DNA of 64,000 bases from Rhizobium sp. RM (GCF_013390595.1 NZ_JACAWV010000022.1:682001-746000), one strand, 5' to 3'. Counted from the stretch's first letter, positions 54,152 to 63,457 are shown. The notes: generated from the letters alone by a model not told the origin. Numbers and translations: made by a program.

Positions 54152-54907
54152 TTATGAAATAGACTGCCCGCAGGCGCGACAAAAACGCCGTACCGTTTCG
54201 GCCATGCCGTATTCCAGTGCGTCCGCCGTCAATCCGTGACCGATCGAAACTTCGGCAAGAAACGGGATGCGTTCCATCAATTTCGGCAGATTGGCAACGG
54301 TGAGATCATGCCCTGCATTTACGTCGAGCCCGAGTGCCCTGGCGTGATCAGCGGTTTTTCCGAGCATTTCGAGAAGCGCTTCAGCGTTTTGCGGATCGTC
54401 AAAGCAGCCACCATAAGGTCCGGTATAAAGTTCGATACGGGCAGCACCTGTCTCAGCGGCAAGTTCCACCGGCTCACGCTCGCCGTCCCCATCGGCAAAA
54501 AGCGAAACGCGCATGCCACCGGCCTTGAGGCGCGAAACCACATCTTTCAGGAACGTCGCGTGTTTGCGAAAGTCCCAGCCGTGATCGGAGGTTGCCTGGG
54601 TGGGATCGTCAGGCACCAAGGTTACCTGCTCGGGTTGCGTCTGTTCACACAGGACGAGAAAATCCTCGCTTGGATATCCCTCGATGTTGAATTCCGTCTT
54701 CGGAAAGGAATCATCGATCAGCGCACGCAGCACGGGAAGGTCCGAAAAGCGAATATGGCGTTGGTCCGGACGCGGGTGTACAGTCAGGCCGCTGGCGCCT
54801 GCCGCCAATGCGATTCTCCCGAAATGCGCGACATCCGGCCAGGGAAGATCGCGACGGTTGCGCAACATGGCAATTGCGTTCAAATTGACGGATAGTTTTG
54901 CAGGCAT
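54152..54907 (-). CDS. pdxJ: Pyridoxine 5'-phosphate synthase
   Basis: TIM-barrel enzyme that condenses 3-amino-2-oxopropyl phosphate and deoxyxylulose 5-phosphate to pyridoxine 5'-phosphate; 251 residues. [40 protein letters not shown] and [11 protein letters not shown] are hallmarks, with the histidine and glutamate catalytic residues. No acpS partner is seen next to it. Confidence 0.96.
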   Translation of the reverse strand: MPAKLSVNLNAIAMLRNRRDLPWPDVAHFGRIALAAGASGLTVHPRPDQRHIRFSDLPVLRALIDDSFPKTEFNIEGYPSEDFLVLCEQTQPEQVTLVPDDPTQATSDHGWDFRKHATFLKDVVSRLKAGGMRVSLFADGDGEREPVELAAETGAARIELYTGPYGGCFDDPQNAEALLEMLGKTADHARALGLDVNAGHDLTVANLPKLMERIPFLAEVSIGHGLTADALEYGMAETVRRFCRACGQSIS

Positions 54908-55138
54908 GGCAATCGGCTCACATTCGGAAATCTCCTCCCTGTTTCACGCAGCTTGGGGGCATTCGCAAGGAGGGTCGCTAAAATTTTTAACATCACGGAA
55001 CGAAAAGACAAAAGATACGTTCGTTATGTTTGATGCGTTAGGCATGATGCTGACACGTTAAAAAATGGGGTGGCCGGGGATCAGGCCGGCATAACCTCAA
55101 AGTCGGCGGAATGTCATTCCACGCAGAAGGGGGAGACA

Positions 55139-55837
55139 ATGCGGGATGGTCGGATGCCGTTCAACAACCACGGCGACGAAGAAAGACTACACCAACGTCC
55201 GGGCAACTTTCTTCCGGATATCAGTTTACCGTCGTCTTTACCGCCCGAACCCGTCCCTATTGCCGACATGGCCAATATCTTCGGTGTCACACACCGCACC
55301 CTGCACTTCTACGAGGAAAAAGCGCTTCTGACCTCAAAACGGGTCGGCCAGATGCGCGTCTACTCCTACCGTAACGTGCACCGCATGGCGGTGATCAATT
55401 TCTGCCGCGAAATTGGCATCTCCGTTGCGACAATTACCGAGATCATGGAACGGCTGTTGCGCTCCTCCTCACAGGAGGAGGCTGATGATGTCTTTCATCA
55501 CGCCCTGCGACAGCGAAAGAGAGAGTTGACCGCAGATCTCTCCACAATTCAGCGCCAGGTGCAGCAAATCGAAGATGTCCTGGTGATCGGCCCTGAGAGC
55601 GATGACGGCGATTACCGCCAGCATGGACACACGAACGACGTCCTTCTGACCGATAACGAGCGAAAATGCCTCGAATTGATGGCCGAAGGTTATGCACCTG
55701 TCAGGCTTGCGCGTGCACTGGGTCTGTCAGGCGACGAACTCAATGACCTTGAAACGAGGATTATCGGCAAGTTCAACGCCAGCAATCGTTTCCAGGCCGT
55801 CGCAAAAGCCGTGCTGCTCGGCGTCATCCGCGCCTGA
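55139..55837 (+). CDS. MerR-type regulator with a C-terminal LuxR-like HTH
   Basis: A 232-residue protein. Residues 39-105 form a MerR-type winged HTH (MANIFGVTHRTLHFYEEKALL, then YRNVHRMAVINFCREIGIS). A short coiled coil follows (about 125-150). Residues 169-230 look like a LuxR/GerE HTH (LTDNERKCLELMAEGYA, then NRFQAVAKAV). The two domains in one chain are unusual. The ATG at 55139 follows AAGGGGGAG. The target and signal are unknown; the opposite strand holds the pdxJ gene. Confidence 0.78.
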   Translation: MRDGRMPFNNHGDEERLHQRPGNFLPDISLPSSLPPEPVPIADMANIFGVTHRTLHFYEEKALLTSKRVGQMRVYSYRNVHRMAVINFCREIGISVATITEIMERLLRSSSQEEADDVFHHALRQRKRELTADLSTIQRQVQQIEDVLVIGPESDDGDYRQHGHTNDVLLTDNERKCLELMAEGYAPVRLARALGLSGDELNDLETRIIGKFNASNRFQAVAKAVLLGVIRA

Positions 55838-55846
55838 GCAGCATTC

Positions 55847-56974
55847 TTAACGCACGATCGTCAGCCGTTCAGCCGCTCGGGTGACGGCCGTATAAAGCCA
55901 TCTTTCGCGCGAATCGCGGAATGCGTAGCTCTCGTCAAAGAGAACGACATTGTTCCATTGCGAACCCTGCGCCTTGTGCACGGTCAGGGCATATCCGAAA
56001 TCAAATTCGTCGTAACGCTTGCGCGTCGACCAGGGGATCTCGGTTTCCGTTTCCTCGAAGGCTGCCTTGAGCAGCTTTATCTTCGCCGCTCCGCGATCCA
56101 TATCGTCGTCTTCGGGACGGATCATCAGGTTGATACCGGGTTTGACCGTTTCGCGAGAGGAACTCATCACCTGCCAGAGCGAACCGTTCAGCAGACCTTT
56201 TGCCGGATCGTTGCGCAGGCAAACCAGCTTGTCGCCGGACTGCGGGTAGTCTGCGGAAAAACCCTTCAGTTCGCGAAGTCGCTGGTTGTAGCGGCGACGC
56301 GTACGGTTTGTGCCAACCAGCACCTGATCGGCATCAAGAACAAGCGACTGCGTCACCTCGGACTTGGATATCACCTGTGCCGAACCATAATCGCCGCGCA
56401 TGATCTCGCGGCCCTCGCGAACATCCATGGCAAGCTGAATGATCGGGTTGTCCTTCGCCTGGCGGTGAATTTCGCTCAGGAGGAAATCCGGCTCCTGCTC
56501 GGTGAAGAAACCGCCGCCAGTCACCGGCGGAAGCTGTCCGGGATCGCCAAGAACGAGGATCGGTGTACCGAAGCTCATCAGATCCCTGCCGAGCTGCTCA
56601 TCCACCATAGAGCACTCGTCGATGATGATGAGGGCGGCCTTTGCAAGCGGACTTTGACGGTTGATGGAAAACATCGGAGCGACGGACGTCTTGCCGGTTT
56701 CCTCATCTTCAACCGTTTCCTCGCCACGCGGACGGTAAATCAGCGAATGGATCGTACGAGCGTTTGAAGCGCCGCGCGAGCGCAACACCTGCGCCGCCTT
56801 GCCGGTGAAGGCCGCAAACAGCACGTCACCGTCGACATTTTCCGCGAAATGTTTGGCGAGCGTGGTCTTGCCCGTTCCGGCGTAGCCGAACAGACGGAAA
56901 ACCGGTGAACGGCCTTCCTTCAACCAGCGTGAAACAGCCTTGAGGGCTTCGTCCTGTTGCGGTGAAAATTGCAT
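55847..56974 (-). CDS. ATP-dependent RecD-like DNA helicase
   Basis: A 375-residue superfamily 1 helicase. Walker A GYAGTGKTT is at residues 30-38, Walker B IIIDECSMVD follows, then GDPGQLPPV and a C-terminal ALTVHKAQGSQW motif, as in RecD. The short form lacks the RecD N-terminal domain. It probably acts on DNA ends or in plasmid/phage-type repair. Convergent with the MerR gene. Confidence 0.88.
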   Translation of the reverse strand: MQFSPQQDEALKAVSRWLKEGRSPVFRLFGYAGTGKTTLAKHFAENVDGDVLFAAFTGKAAQVLRSRGASNARTIHSLIYRPRGEETVEDEETGKTSVAPMFSINRQSPLAKAALIIIDECSMVDEQLGRDLMSFGTPILVLGDPGQLPPVTGGGFFTEQEPDFLLSEIHRQAKDNPIIQLAMDVREGREIMRGDYGSAQVISKSEVTQSLVLDADQVLVGTNRTRRRYNQRLRELKGFSADYPQSGDKLVCLRNDPAKGLLNGSLWQVMSSSRETVKPGINLMIRPEDDDMDRGAAKIKLLKAAFEETETEIPWSTRKRYDEFDFGYALTVHKAQGSQWNNVVLFDESYAFRDSRERWLYTAVTRAAERLTIVR

Positions 56975-57119
56975 GCGCTCTCATCGCAGGATTCGAGCGC
57001 CAAGCGCAACAGAAAAAGAACGAAAGAAGAATCAGGCATAGCCTGAACACCCGCATTCTTTATTTCATCAGCCAGGAATGGCGATAGCGGCGGCGCGCAT
57101 CCATGAATAGAGTTGGCGC

Positions 57120-58403
57120 ATGAAAATTCTGATTCTTGGCGCGACCGGTTTCATCGGCTCTGAAATTGCCCGCAGGCTTACTGCCGATGGCCATGCCGTC
57201 ACTGGTCTTGGCCGTACGACGGCATCCGCAAGACGGAAATTTGCCTTTGCTGAATGGGTTACCGCCGATCTTGCTCACATGACGCAGCCAGCCGACTGGC
57301 ATTTGCTGCTCGGACGACACGACGCAATCGTCAATTGCGCCGGGGCGCTGCAGGACGGTCTTTCGGACGATCTTGCCGCCACACAGGAAAAGGCGATGCT
57401 CGCACTCTATCAGGCCAACGCCGATGACGGCAACAGGTTGATCGTGCAGATATCGGCCCGCACCACAGGGTCGGCCGCAGAGACACCATTCCTGTCAACC
57501 AAACAGCGTGCCGACGATGCCTTGGCCGCAAGCGGTGTACCGCACATCATCCTGCGCCCGGCTCTGGTGATTGGACGCAACGCCCATGGCGGGACAGCGC
57601 TGCTGCGAGCACTGGCAAGTATTCCCTGTTTAATTCCGCTCGTCCATTCGCAAAGCCCGGTGCAAACGGTCGCCCTGGACGACGTGACCGAGGCCGTTTC
57701 GCAAGCCATACGTGGAGAGATTGCTCCCGGAAGCGACCTGCATCTGGCCGCCGACCAGTCACTGACGCTAGGCGACCTGGTTGGGCTGCATAGACAATGG
57801 CTGGGACTGGCAGAGGCGAAAACCATTCCCTTGCCTGTATGGCTGGCAAAGCCGGTCAGTTGGGCAGCAGATCTGGCGGGTTTGCTCGGCTGGCGCTCCC
57901 CGCTCCGCTCCACCGCGATGGCGGTAATGTCACAAGGCGTGACCGCAGACGGCGCCCGTATGCAGGGCTTTGCGTTCAAAACTGTCAGTCAGACACTGGC
58001 CGGCAATCCGTCCGGCGTTCAGGATCTATGGTTCGCACGGCTCTTCCTGCTGAAACCCGTCTTCCTCGTCTGTCTTTCCGTGTTCTGGCTGCTATCCGGA
58101 GTGATCCCGCTTCTCGATCTGACGAGGGCATCCAGCCATTTCTTGCCCTTCATGCCGGAAACGTCAGCGCTGGTGCTGACATTGGCGACGTGCCTGATCG
58201 ACATCGGACTTGGCATCGCGGTTCTGCTGAGGCCCTATGCTCTCAAAGCCATGCTCGGCATGTTGCTGGTGACCGCCTCCTATCTAGCCGGAGGCACCAT
58301 ACTCGAACCGATACTCTGGCTCGATCCTCTGGGGCCGCTTGTCAAAGTCCTGCCCTCCATCACCCTGACACTTGCCGCTATGGCAATCCTCGATGAACGA
58401 TAA
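57120..58403 (+). CDS. NAD(P)-binding protein fused to a DoxX-like membrane domain
   Basis: A 427-residue fusion. Residues 1-220 form an atypical NAD(P)-binding Rossmann domain (LILGATGFIGSEIARRL), similar to NDUFA9-like proteins. From about residue 300 the chain has four membrane segments resembling a DoxX-like domain (LFLLKPVFLVCLSVFWLLSG to the end). The role is unknown, perhaps in redox control at the membrane. It precedes the DUF2269 gene by eight bases. Confidence 0.82.
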   Translation: MKILILGATGFIGSEIARRLTADGHAVTGLGRTTASARRKFAFAEWVTADLAHMTQPADWHLLLGRHDAIVNCAGALQDGLSDDLAATQEKAMLALYQANADDGNRLIVQISARTTGSAAETPFLSTKQRADDALAASGVPHIILRPALVIGRNAHGGTALLRALASIPCLIPLVHSQSPVQTVALDDVTEAVSQAIRGEIAPGSDLHLAADQSLTLGDLVGLHRQWLGLAEAKTIPLPVWLAKPVSWAADLAGLLGWRSPLRSTAMAVMSQGVTADGARMQGFAFKTVSQTLAGNPSGVQDLWFARLFLLKPVFLVCLSVFWLLSGVIPLLDLTRASSHFLPFMPETSALVLTLATCLIDIGLGIAVLLRPYALKAMLGMLLVTASYLAGGTILEPILWLDPLGPLVKVLPSITLTLAAMAILDER

Positions 58404-58411
58404 ACCGCACC

Positions 58412-58891
58412 ATGTTTGAAGAGATCATTCGCCTTGCCCACGTCATCGGCGCGACCGTCCTGTTCGGCACCGGCGCCGGTATCGCCTTCTTCATGGTGAT
58501 GGCACGCAGAACCGAAAACCCGGCGCTGATCGCTCATGTGGCGGGAACTGTTGTCATTGCCGATACGGTCTTTACGGCGACAGCCGCTGTCTTTCAGCCG
58601 ATTACCGGCTATCTGCTGGCCGACATCATCGGTTGGCCGCTGACCGAAGGCTGGGTTTTTCTGTCCCTGCTGCTTTATGTTTTCACCGGCATCTTCTGGC
58701 TGCCCGTGGTGTGGATACAGATACGGTTACGCGATATCGCCCGGGCTTCCGCCACGGCTGGCACACCTTTGCCTGCGCAATGGTTTCGTCTCTATCGCAT
58801 CTGGTTAGCCTGCGGTTTTCCGGCATTTTTTGCGGTGGTCGGCATCATCTGGCTGATGTTGATGAAACCCGACATTCCTCTCTGGAGCTAG
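58412..58891 (+). CDS. DUF2269 family membrane protein
   Basis: A 159-residue protein with four hydrophobic segments (LAHVIGATVLFGTGAGIAFFMV near the start). It belongs to the DUF2269 family, of unknown function. It follows the SDR-DoxX gene by eight bases, so the two are probably co-transcribed and may form a membrane complex. Confidence 0.8.
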   Translation: MFEEIIRLAHVIGATVLFGTGAGIAFFMVMARRTENPALIAHVAGTVVIADTVFTATAAVFQPITGYLLADIIGWPLTEGWVFLSLLLYVFTGIFWLPVVWIQIRLRDIARASATAGTPLPAQWFRLYRIWLACGFPAFFAVVGIIWLMLMKPDIPLWS

Positions 58892-58912
58892 AGAAACTTT
58901 TTTCAGGCAGCC

Positions 58913-58941
58913 GGGAATAAAACACAGACCTGCGGTGTCTC
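58913..58941 (+). promoter_or_regulatory. Candidate ECF-sigma promoter before the COG4315 gene
   Basis: GGGAATAAA (58913-58921) is a -35-like element, and GTGTCT (58935-58940) follows 16 bases after GGGAAT. This spacing and the G-rich -35 fit ECF promoters. It lies in the 97-base gap before the COG4315 gene, which is followed by an ECF sigma gene that probably recognises it. Confidence 0.4.
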
Positions 58942-58988
58942 ATTGATCGTTGGCGAAAACATCGCCTGCAACCAAGGAGGATTGGTCC

Positions 58989-59363
58989 ATGAATATCCGC
59001 TTTATCGCCCCCGCCCTCGTTCTGGCGCTTGCCGGGTCAGCTTATGCCGCCCCAATGGTCGAAACCGTCAAGACCGAAAAGGGCAACGTGCTTGCGGGCG
59101 CAAAAGGCATGACGCTCTACACTTTCAAGAACGACAAGAAGGGCGTATCCAATTGTTACGACAAATGCGCGACCAACTGGCCGCCCTTCTTCGCCACCGA
59201 TAGCGACAAGGCAGACGGTGCCTATTCGATCGTGACACGCAAGGACGGCAAGAAACAATGGGCCAAGGATGGCATGCCGCTCTATTACTGGGTCAAGGAC
59301 ATGAAAACGGGCGATGCTACCGGTGATGGCGTGAACGGTGTGTGGGATGCCGCAAAACCCTGA
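58989..59363 (+). CDS. Secreted COG4315-type repeat protein
   Basis: A 124-residue exported protein with a signal peptide (MNIRFIAPALVLALAGSAYA). The mature part has the MTLYTFKNDKKGVSNCYDKCATNWPP motif and a second PLYYWVKD motif (Y-x-aromatic-x-x-D), with a cysteine pair typical of the family. These proteins are small periplasmic or surface proteins, linked to redox or stress. AAGGAGG lies close to the ATG. First gene of the sigma unit. Confidence 0.85.
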   Translation: MNIRFIAPALVLALAGSAYAAPMVETVKTEKGNVLAGAKGMTLYTFKNDKKGVSNCYDKCATNWPPFFATDSDKADGAYSIVTRKDGKKQWAKDGMPLYYWVKDMKTGDATGDGVNGVWDAAKP

Positions 59364-59904
59364 TGGCATGAGCGACAGACTGCGGGGGAATTTTTCCCCC
59401 GCTCCCGGCTCTTTCGAGGCGGAAATGCTGGCATTGATGCCGGCGCTGCGGCGTTACTCTCGCAGCCTCTCCCACACCGACGCCGATGGCGAGGATCTGC
59501 TGCAGGACTGCGTAGAAAAGGCGCTTGCCAATCGTCGGCAATGGCGCGGAACAGGTTTGAAGTCATGGGCTTACACCATCATGACAAACCTTTACCGCAA
59601 CCGGCACCGGTTCGAGCGACGGCATCCATCCGAAAGCCTTGAAGACCACGAAAATATAATGGGCGGCGACGTGCTGGGCGACACGCTCGAAAACGACCGG
59701 CTTCATGGCGCCCTGGCGCTCTTGTCACCCGATATGCGCGCAGTGCTGATTCTGGTGACGGTGGAAGGCTACAGTTATCAGGAAGCGGCGGAAACGATGT
59801 CGATACCGGTCGGCACCGTCATGTCGCGGCTGTCACGCGCCCGCGAGACATTGCGCCAGCATCTGGCGACAAACAATATCATTCCCCTGCGGAGACCGAA
59901 ATGA
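59347..59904 (+). CDS. ECF-family RNA polymerase sigma factor
   Basis: A 185-residue ECF sigma factor with region 2 (DADGEDLLQDCVEKAL ... WAYTIMTNLYRNRHR) and region 4 (ALALLSPDMRAVLILVTVEGYSYQEAAETMSIPVGTVMSRLSRARETL). The start is ambiguous between 59347 and 59368; no good ribosome-binding site is seen for either, and translation is probably coupled to the preceding gene. It overlaps the anti-sigma gene by four bases. Confidence 0.86.
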   Translation: MPQNPDGMSDRLRGNFSPAPGSFEAEMLALMPALRRYSRSLSHTDADGEDLLQDCVEKALANRRQWRGTGLKSWAYTIMTNLYRNRHRFERRHPSESLEDHENIMGGDVLGDTLENDRLHGALALLSPDMRAVLILVTVEGYSYQEAAETMSIPVGTVMSRLSRARETLRQHLATNNIIPLRRPK

Positions 59905-60680
59905 ACAGGCTGGACGCCATTACCGAAGACGATTTGCATGCTTATGCCGACGGGCTTCTTTCCGACGAGCAGAAGGCAATCGTCGAGGCGTGGCTTTCCG
60001 AGCGGCCTGACGAACAGGAGCGCGTCGAAGCCTGGAAACAGCAGGCAGCAATGCTGCGCAGTGCCTTTGCGCCTTATGAGGCATCCCACCCCGATGACGC
60101 CACCATGCTGGCGGGGAAAATCGATCCCTCTTCCACACGCTGGAAGTCCGTCCTGGTGCGGACTGCCGCCGCAGTATTGATCTTCGCAGCCGGAGCGACA
60201 ACCGGCAGACTTCTGCCCACCGGGGTGCCCGACAACGAACCCGGACTTCAAACAGCAGATATATCGACGCAGGCGAAATCCGCCTATCTGATCTATGCCA
60301 GTGAGGTACGCCATCCTGTCGAGGTCGGCGCCTCGGAACAGCAGCATCTGGCGACATGGCTGGGCAAGCGGCTGGGCTATCCCTTTGCCATCCCTGATCT
60401 GACGAAACTCGGTTACGATCTTGTCGGCGGTCGTCTGGTGCCAGTCAGCGGCAAACCCGGCGCCATGCTGATGTACCAGGACAAGACCGGAAAACGTGTC
60501 ACCGTCCTCATCGGTCACAACGAAGAAAACCGCACCACAAGCTTCCGCATGGCAAGTGCTGATGGCATCGAGACCTTCTACTGGATCGACAACGAACTCG
60601 GTTACGCCGTATCGGCGGAACTGACGCAGGCGGAAGTCCAGAAGATCGCCGAGGAATGTTATCGCCAGTTTCCGACCTAG
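59901..60680 (+). CDS. Anti-sigma factor (membrane, zinc-less type)
   Basis: A 259-residue anti-sigma factor. A cytoplasmic N-terminal helical domain (MNRLDAITEDDLHAYADGLL) is followed by one membrane helix (about residues 88-104) and a periplasmic sensor domain. The lack of the HxxxCxxC zinc motif puts it outside the ZAS group. It overlaps the sigma gene by four bases and should hold it inactive until a periplasmic signal arrives. Confidence 0.85.
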   Translation: MNRLDAITEDDLHAYADGLLSDEQKAIVEAWLSERPDEQERVEAWKQQAAMLRSAFAPYEASHPDDATMLAGKIDPSSTRWKSVLVRTAAAVLIFAAGATTGRLLPTGVPDNEPGLQTADISTQAKSAYLIYASEVRHPVEVGASEQQHLATWLGKRLGYPFAIPDLTKLGYDLVGGRLVPVSGKPGAMLMYQDKTGKRVTVLIGHNEENRTTSFRMASADGIETFYWIDNELGYAVSAELTQAEVQKIAEECYRQFPT

Positions 60681-60689
60681 AGGCCGTGG

Positions 60690-61283
60690 CTATTTCAACA
60701 TCGGCCACAGGCTGATCACCAGCAGCACGGCCATGGTGATGTTGAACCACTTCAGCCGGACGGGAACGGATAACCAGTCCCGTAACGCTGAGCCAAAACC
60801 TGCCCACGTCGAGACGCTGGGCAGATTGACGGCTGCGAAAGCCACCCCGACGAGCATCACGGTGAAGAAGTACTGATCTTCGTTCGTATAGGTCGCCATC
60901 GCCGTGACCGCCATGACCCATGCCTTCGGATTGACCCACTGGAAGGCGGCAGCACCGATGAACGTCATGGGCTCTGCCCCGGTCGTTCCATCGCTGAGAC
61001 TTCTGGATGTGCCGATCTTCCAGGCAATCCAGAGCAGATAGATGCCGCCTGCGAATTTCAGCGCCGTATAGAGCAACGGGACCGAGTGCAGCAACGCACC
61101 GAGACCAAAACCGACACCGATGAGAAGCGACAGAAAACCCACGCCAATGCCCAGCATGTGCGGAATTGTCCGGCGAAAACCGAAATTCACGCCGGAAGCA
61201 AACAGCATCATGTTGTTCGGTCCGGGCGTAATGGACGTGGTGAAGGCAAACAACACCAGCGCGATGAAGGTCTCGATTGTCAT
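60690..61283 (-). CDS. LysE family translocator
   Basis: A 197-residue exporter with six membrane segments. The family pattern FTTSITPGPNNMMLFASGVNFGFRRTIPHMLGIG is intact. LysE proteins export amino acids or homoserine lactones; the substrate is unknown. Convergent with the anti-sigma gene, 9 bases apart. Confidence 0.9.
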   Translation of the reverse strand: MTIETFIALVLFAFTTSITPGPNNMMLFASGVNFGFRRTIPHMLGIGVGFLSLLIGVGFGLGALLHSVPLLYTALKFAGGIYLLWIAWKIGTSRSLSDGTTGAEPMTFIGAAAFQWVNPKAWVMAVTAMATYTNEDQYFFTVMLVGVAFAAVNLPSVSTWAGFGSALRDWLSVPVRLKWFNITMAVLLVISLWPMLK

Positions 61284-61449
61284 GGCGTCTCCTCGAAGAC
61301 AGGGAATTTATCCCCCTCGAGGTGGACTAGCCAGCCTTAACGCCTGATCGCCAGGGTCAATTCTTTTGATGGATCGAGATCTTGGGATTGTCTGTTGAGA
61401 AGGTGGGGCAAGTCGCTATTGTCCACTCATTGATCATGGGAGCACGCCG

Positions 61450-62295
61450 ATGAACGACGATATTCCATCCGTATCCTTACCTTCGGGGAAAGAGATCCCT
61501 GCCCTTGGCCTTGGCACATGGAACATGGGCGAGCAACGCGCCGGTGAAACTCAGGAAATCCGCAGCATACGCAAGGCCATTGACGTCGGCATGACGTTGA
61601 TCGACACCGCTGAGATGTACGCCGATGGCAGATCCGAAGAGGTCGTCGGCAAGGCGATTACCGGCCGGCGCGACGAGGTGTTTCTGGTCAGCAAGATCTA
61701 CCCATGGAATGCCAGTGCTGCGGGCACGATCGAGGCTTGCGAGCGCAGTCTGGCCAGACTCGGCTCCGACCGCCTGGATCTCTACCTCCTGCATTGGCGC
61801 GGAGGAAATCCTCTGGAGGAAACCGTCGCTGCTTTCGAGAAGCTGAAAACGCAGGGCAAGATCGTTGACTGGGGCGTTTCGAACTTCGATGTCGACGATA
61901 TGGAAGAACTCTTCGATGTCCCCGATGGCAACAAATGTGCTGCCAATCAGGTGCTCTATAACCTCTCCCGACGAGGACCGGAATTCGATCTCCTTCCCTG
62001 GTGTCAGGAACGCAGCATTCCGGTCATGGCGTACTCGCCGATCGAACAGGGACGCATCCTCGACAACCATGCTCTGATCCATATTGCCAAAGCCTATCAG
62101 GCCACGCCGGCCCAACTCGCATTGGCGTTCCTGCTGGAGCGCGACGGCGTCATCGCCATTCCGAAATCCGCAAGAGCGGAACGTGTCGAGGAAAATCGCG
62201 GCGCGATTGAGCTTGAAATCACCGAAGAAGACTGGGCAGCGCTCGATGCTGCCTTCCCGCCACCATCCCGCAAGATCGCTCTCGAAATGCTGTGA
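61450..62295 (+). CDS. Aldo/keto reductase
   Basis: A 281-residue TIM-barrel NADPH oxidoreductase for aldehydes or ketones. It has D-x-A-E-M-Y with the catalytic Tyr in [15 protein letters not shown], the Lys in [10 protein letters not shown], and the His of YLLHWRGG. The C-terminal [15 protein letters not shown] binds NADPH. It resembles the YeaE/2,5-diketo-gluconate-like branch. A single gene. Confidence 0.9.
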   Translation: MNDDIPSVSLPSGKEIPALGLGTWNMGEQRAGETQEIRSIRKAIDVGMTLIDTAEMYADGRSEEVVGKAITGRRDEVFLVSKIYPWNASAAGTIEACERSLARLGSDRLDLYLLHWRGGNPLEETVAAFEKLKTQGKIVDWGVSNFDVDDMEELFDVPDGNKCAANQVLYNLSRRGPEFDLLPWCQERSIPVMAYSPIEQGRILDNHALIHIAKAYQATPAQLALAFLLERDGVIAIPKSARAERVEENRGAIELEITEEDWAALDAAFPPPSRKIALEML

Positions 62296-62429
62296 TATGT
62301 CATGAAGATGACGGTGTTTCCGGAATCGGTCCGGCAACAGCTTGAATCAGATTATCAGAGCCGAACGACACTTTGAAGCCAAAGAAAGCCGCCCGGTCAA
62401 CCGGACGGCTCTTGCATTCAAGAAAGCAC

Positions 62430-62969
62430 TTAACGCGGAATTCTGTCTTCATATTCCTTTTTCAACACCAGCCACCGATCCCAGAAAGGACCGGGCGCCT
62501 TGTCGTGCAGGAGGTCGGCAAGAATATCGAGATGGACGTGCCAGCCGGAGCTGACACCCAGCATTTCCGCACGGTTGGCGAGCCGACGATGAACGAGCGT
62601 CAGCAACACCTCTTTGCCCAGGGCCTGCAGTTCGATCGACACTTCACCACTTTCATCCCAGCTAAACACAAGCCGGTGTGGCGGAATGACGGTTATGATA
62701 CGGCTCGCCATCTTGTGCTCCTCCGAAAAACCGTCGGGGCGCTTGCCGGGTGGGTCCGTCAATTCATCGTTTCGCCAGACGAGTTCGAAGGGTGCCCCGG
62801 CGGCCAGTTTCATCTCACCGGAAGCCAGCCAGCGGCGGCGAAGATCGCTGTCCGTCAGATAGGACCAGACCCGCTCGATCGGTCCCGGCAAAAGTCGCTC
62901 GATCTTCACGGTCGCTGGCTCGACAATCCGGCCATAAGCGTCGGGCATTACAATATCAGTCATTGTCAT
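62430..62969 (-). CDS. SRPBCC/AHSA1 domain protein
   Basis: A 179-residue START-like ligand-binding protein of the AHSA1 type (VKIERLLPGPIERVWSYLTDSDLRRRWLASGE). It starts in the last 14 bases of the ArsR gene, so the two are translationally coupled. ArsR-SRPBCC pairs are common, and the protein may bind a small hydrophobic molecule. The ligand is unknown. Confidence 0.85.
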   Translation of the reverse strand: MTMTDIVMPDAYGRIVEPATVKIERLLPGPIERVWSYLTDSDLRRRWLASGEMKLAAGAPFELVWRNDELTDPPGKRPDGFSEEHKMASRIITVIPPHRLVFSWDESGEVSIELQALGKEVLLTLVHRRLANRAEMLGVSSGWHVHLDILADLLHDKAPGPFWDRWLVLKKEYEDRIPR

Positions 62970-63324
62970 TTCCTCCGTTTAGAATGGGTTTGTCCTGATC
63001 GTGCTCCCTGAGCATCTGTTCGAGAACATCGAGACGGCTGTTCCAGAACTGCCTGTAGAAATCGAGCCACTCATGCGCCTCCGCCAGCGGCCCCGGCGCC
63101 AGGCGACAAAAATGGGTGCGCCCCCTCACCTCCCGCTGGATGAGACCGGCGTTCTCCAACGTCTTGATATGCTTGGACGCTGCTGCCAGCGACATGTCGA
63201 ATGGCTCTGCCAGTTGGCTGACCGTCCGCTCACCACGCGACAACTCGCGCAGCATCGTGCGGCGTGTCGCGTCGCCGAGGGCATGAAAGACGGTGTCCAG
63301 ATGGGGAGCGAGTAATTCAACCAT
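62956..63324 (-). CDS. ArsR family transcriptional regulator
   Basis: A 122-residue winged-helix repressor (VFHALGDATRRTMLRELSRGERTVSQLAEPFDMSLAAASKHIKTLENAGLI). It lacks the usual metal-binding cysteine cluster, so it is probably not a metal sensor. Two inverted repeats overlap or precede the start codon, fitting autorepression. It is in an operon with the SRPBCC gene. Confidence 0.88.
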   Translation of the reverse strand: MVELLAPHLDTVFHALGDATRRTMLRELSRGERTVSQLAEPFDMSLAAASKHIKTLENAGLIQREVRGRTHFCRLAPGPLAEAHEWLDFYRQFWNSRLDVLEQMLREHDQDKPILNGGNDND

Positions 63325-63333
63325 ATTGTTGAA
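63316..63333. promoter_or_regulatory. Operator-like inverted repeat overlapping the ArsR start
   Basis: TTCAACCATATTGTTGAA is a near-perfect 18-base palindrome (two mismatches) that includes the ArsR start codon. It is related to a second site 39 bases upstream. Confidence 0.55.
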
Positions 63334-63355
63334 TATAAGCGCCCGAGAGAAAAAG

Positions 63356-63371
63356 TCAACCAAGTGGTTGA
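63356..63371. promoter_or_regulatory. Second operator-like inverted repeat upstream of ArsR
   Basis: TCAACCA, two bases, TGGTTGA form perfect 7-base arms. The sequence resembles the site at 63316-63333, with centres 39 bases apart. Together they look like a two-site ArsR operator. Confidence 0.55.
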
Positions 63372-63395
63372 ATAACTCTGCAAGGGTGCCCGCCA

Positions 63396-63428
63396 AAACA
63401 AAAACGCCCGCGGTTTCCCACGGGCGTT
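63396..63428 (-). terminator. Terminator of ilvN
   Basis: On the minus strand AACGCCCG (63421-63428 side) and CGGGCGTT (63403-63410 side) form an 8-bp stem, followed by TTTGTTTTG. Confidence 0.8.
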
Positions 63429-63457
63429 ATATCGGAAACAACGGCTTAGGGGCGTTT

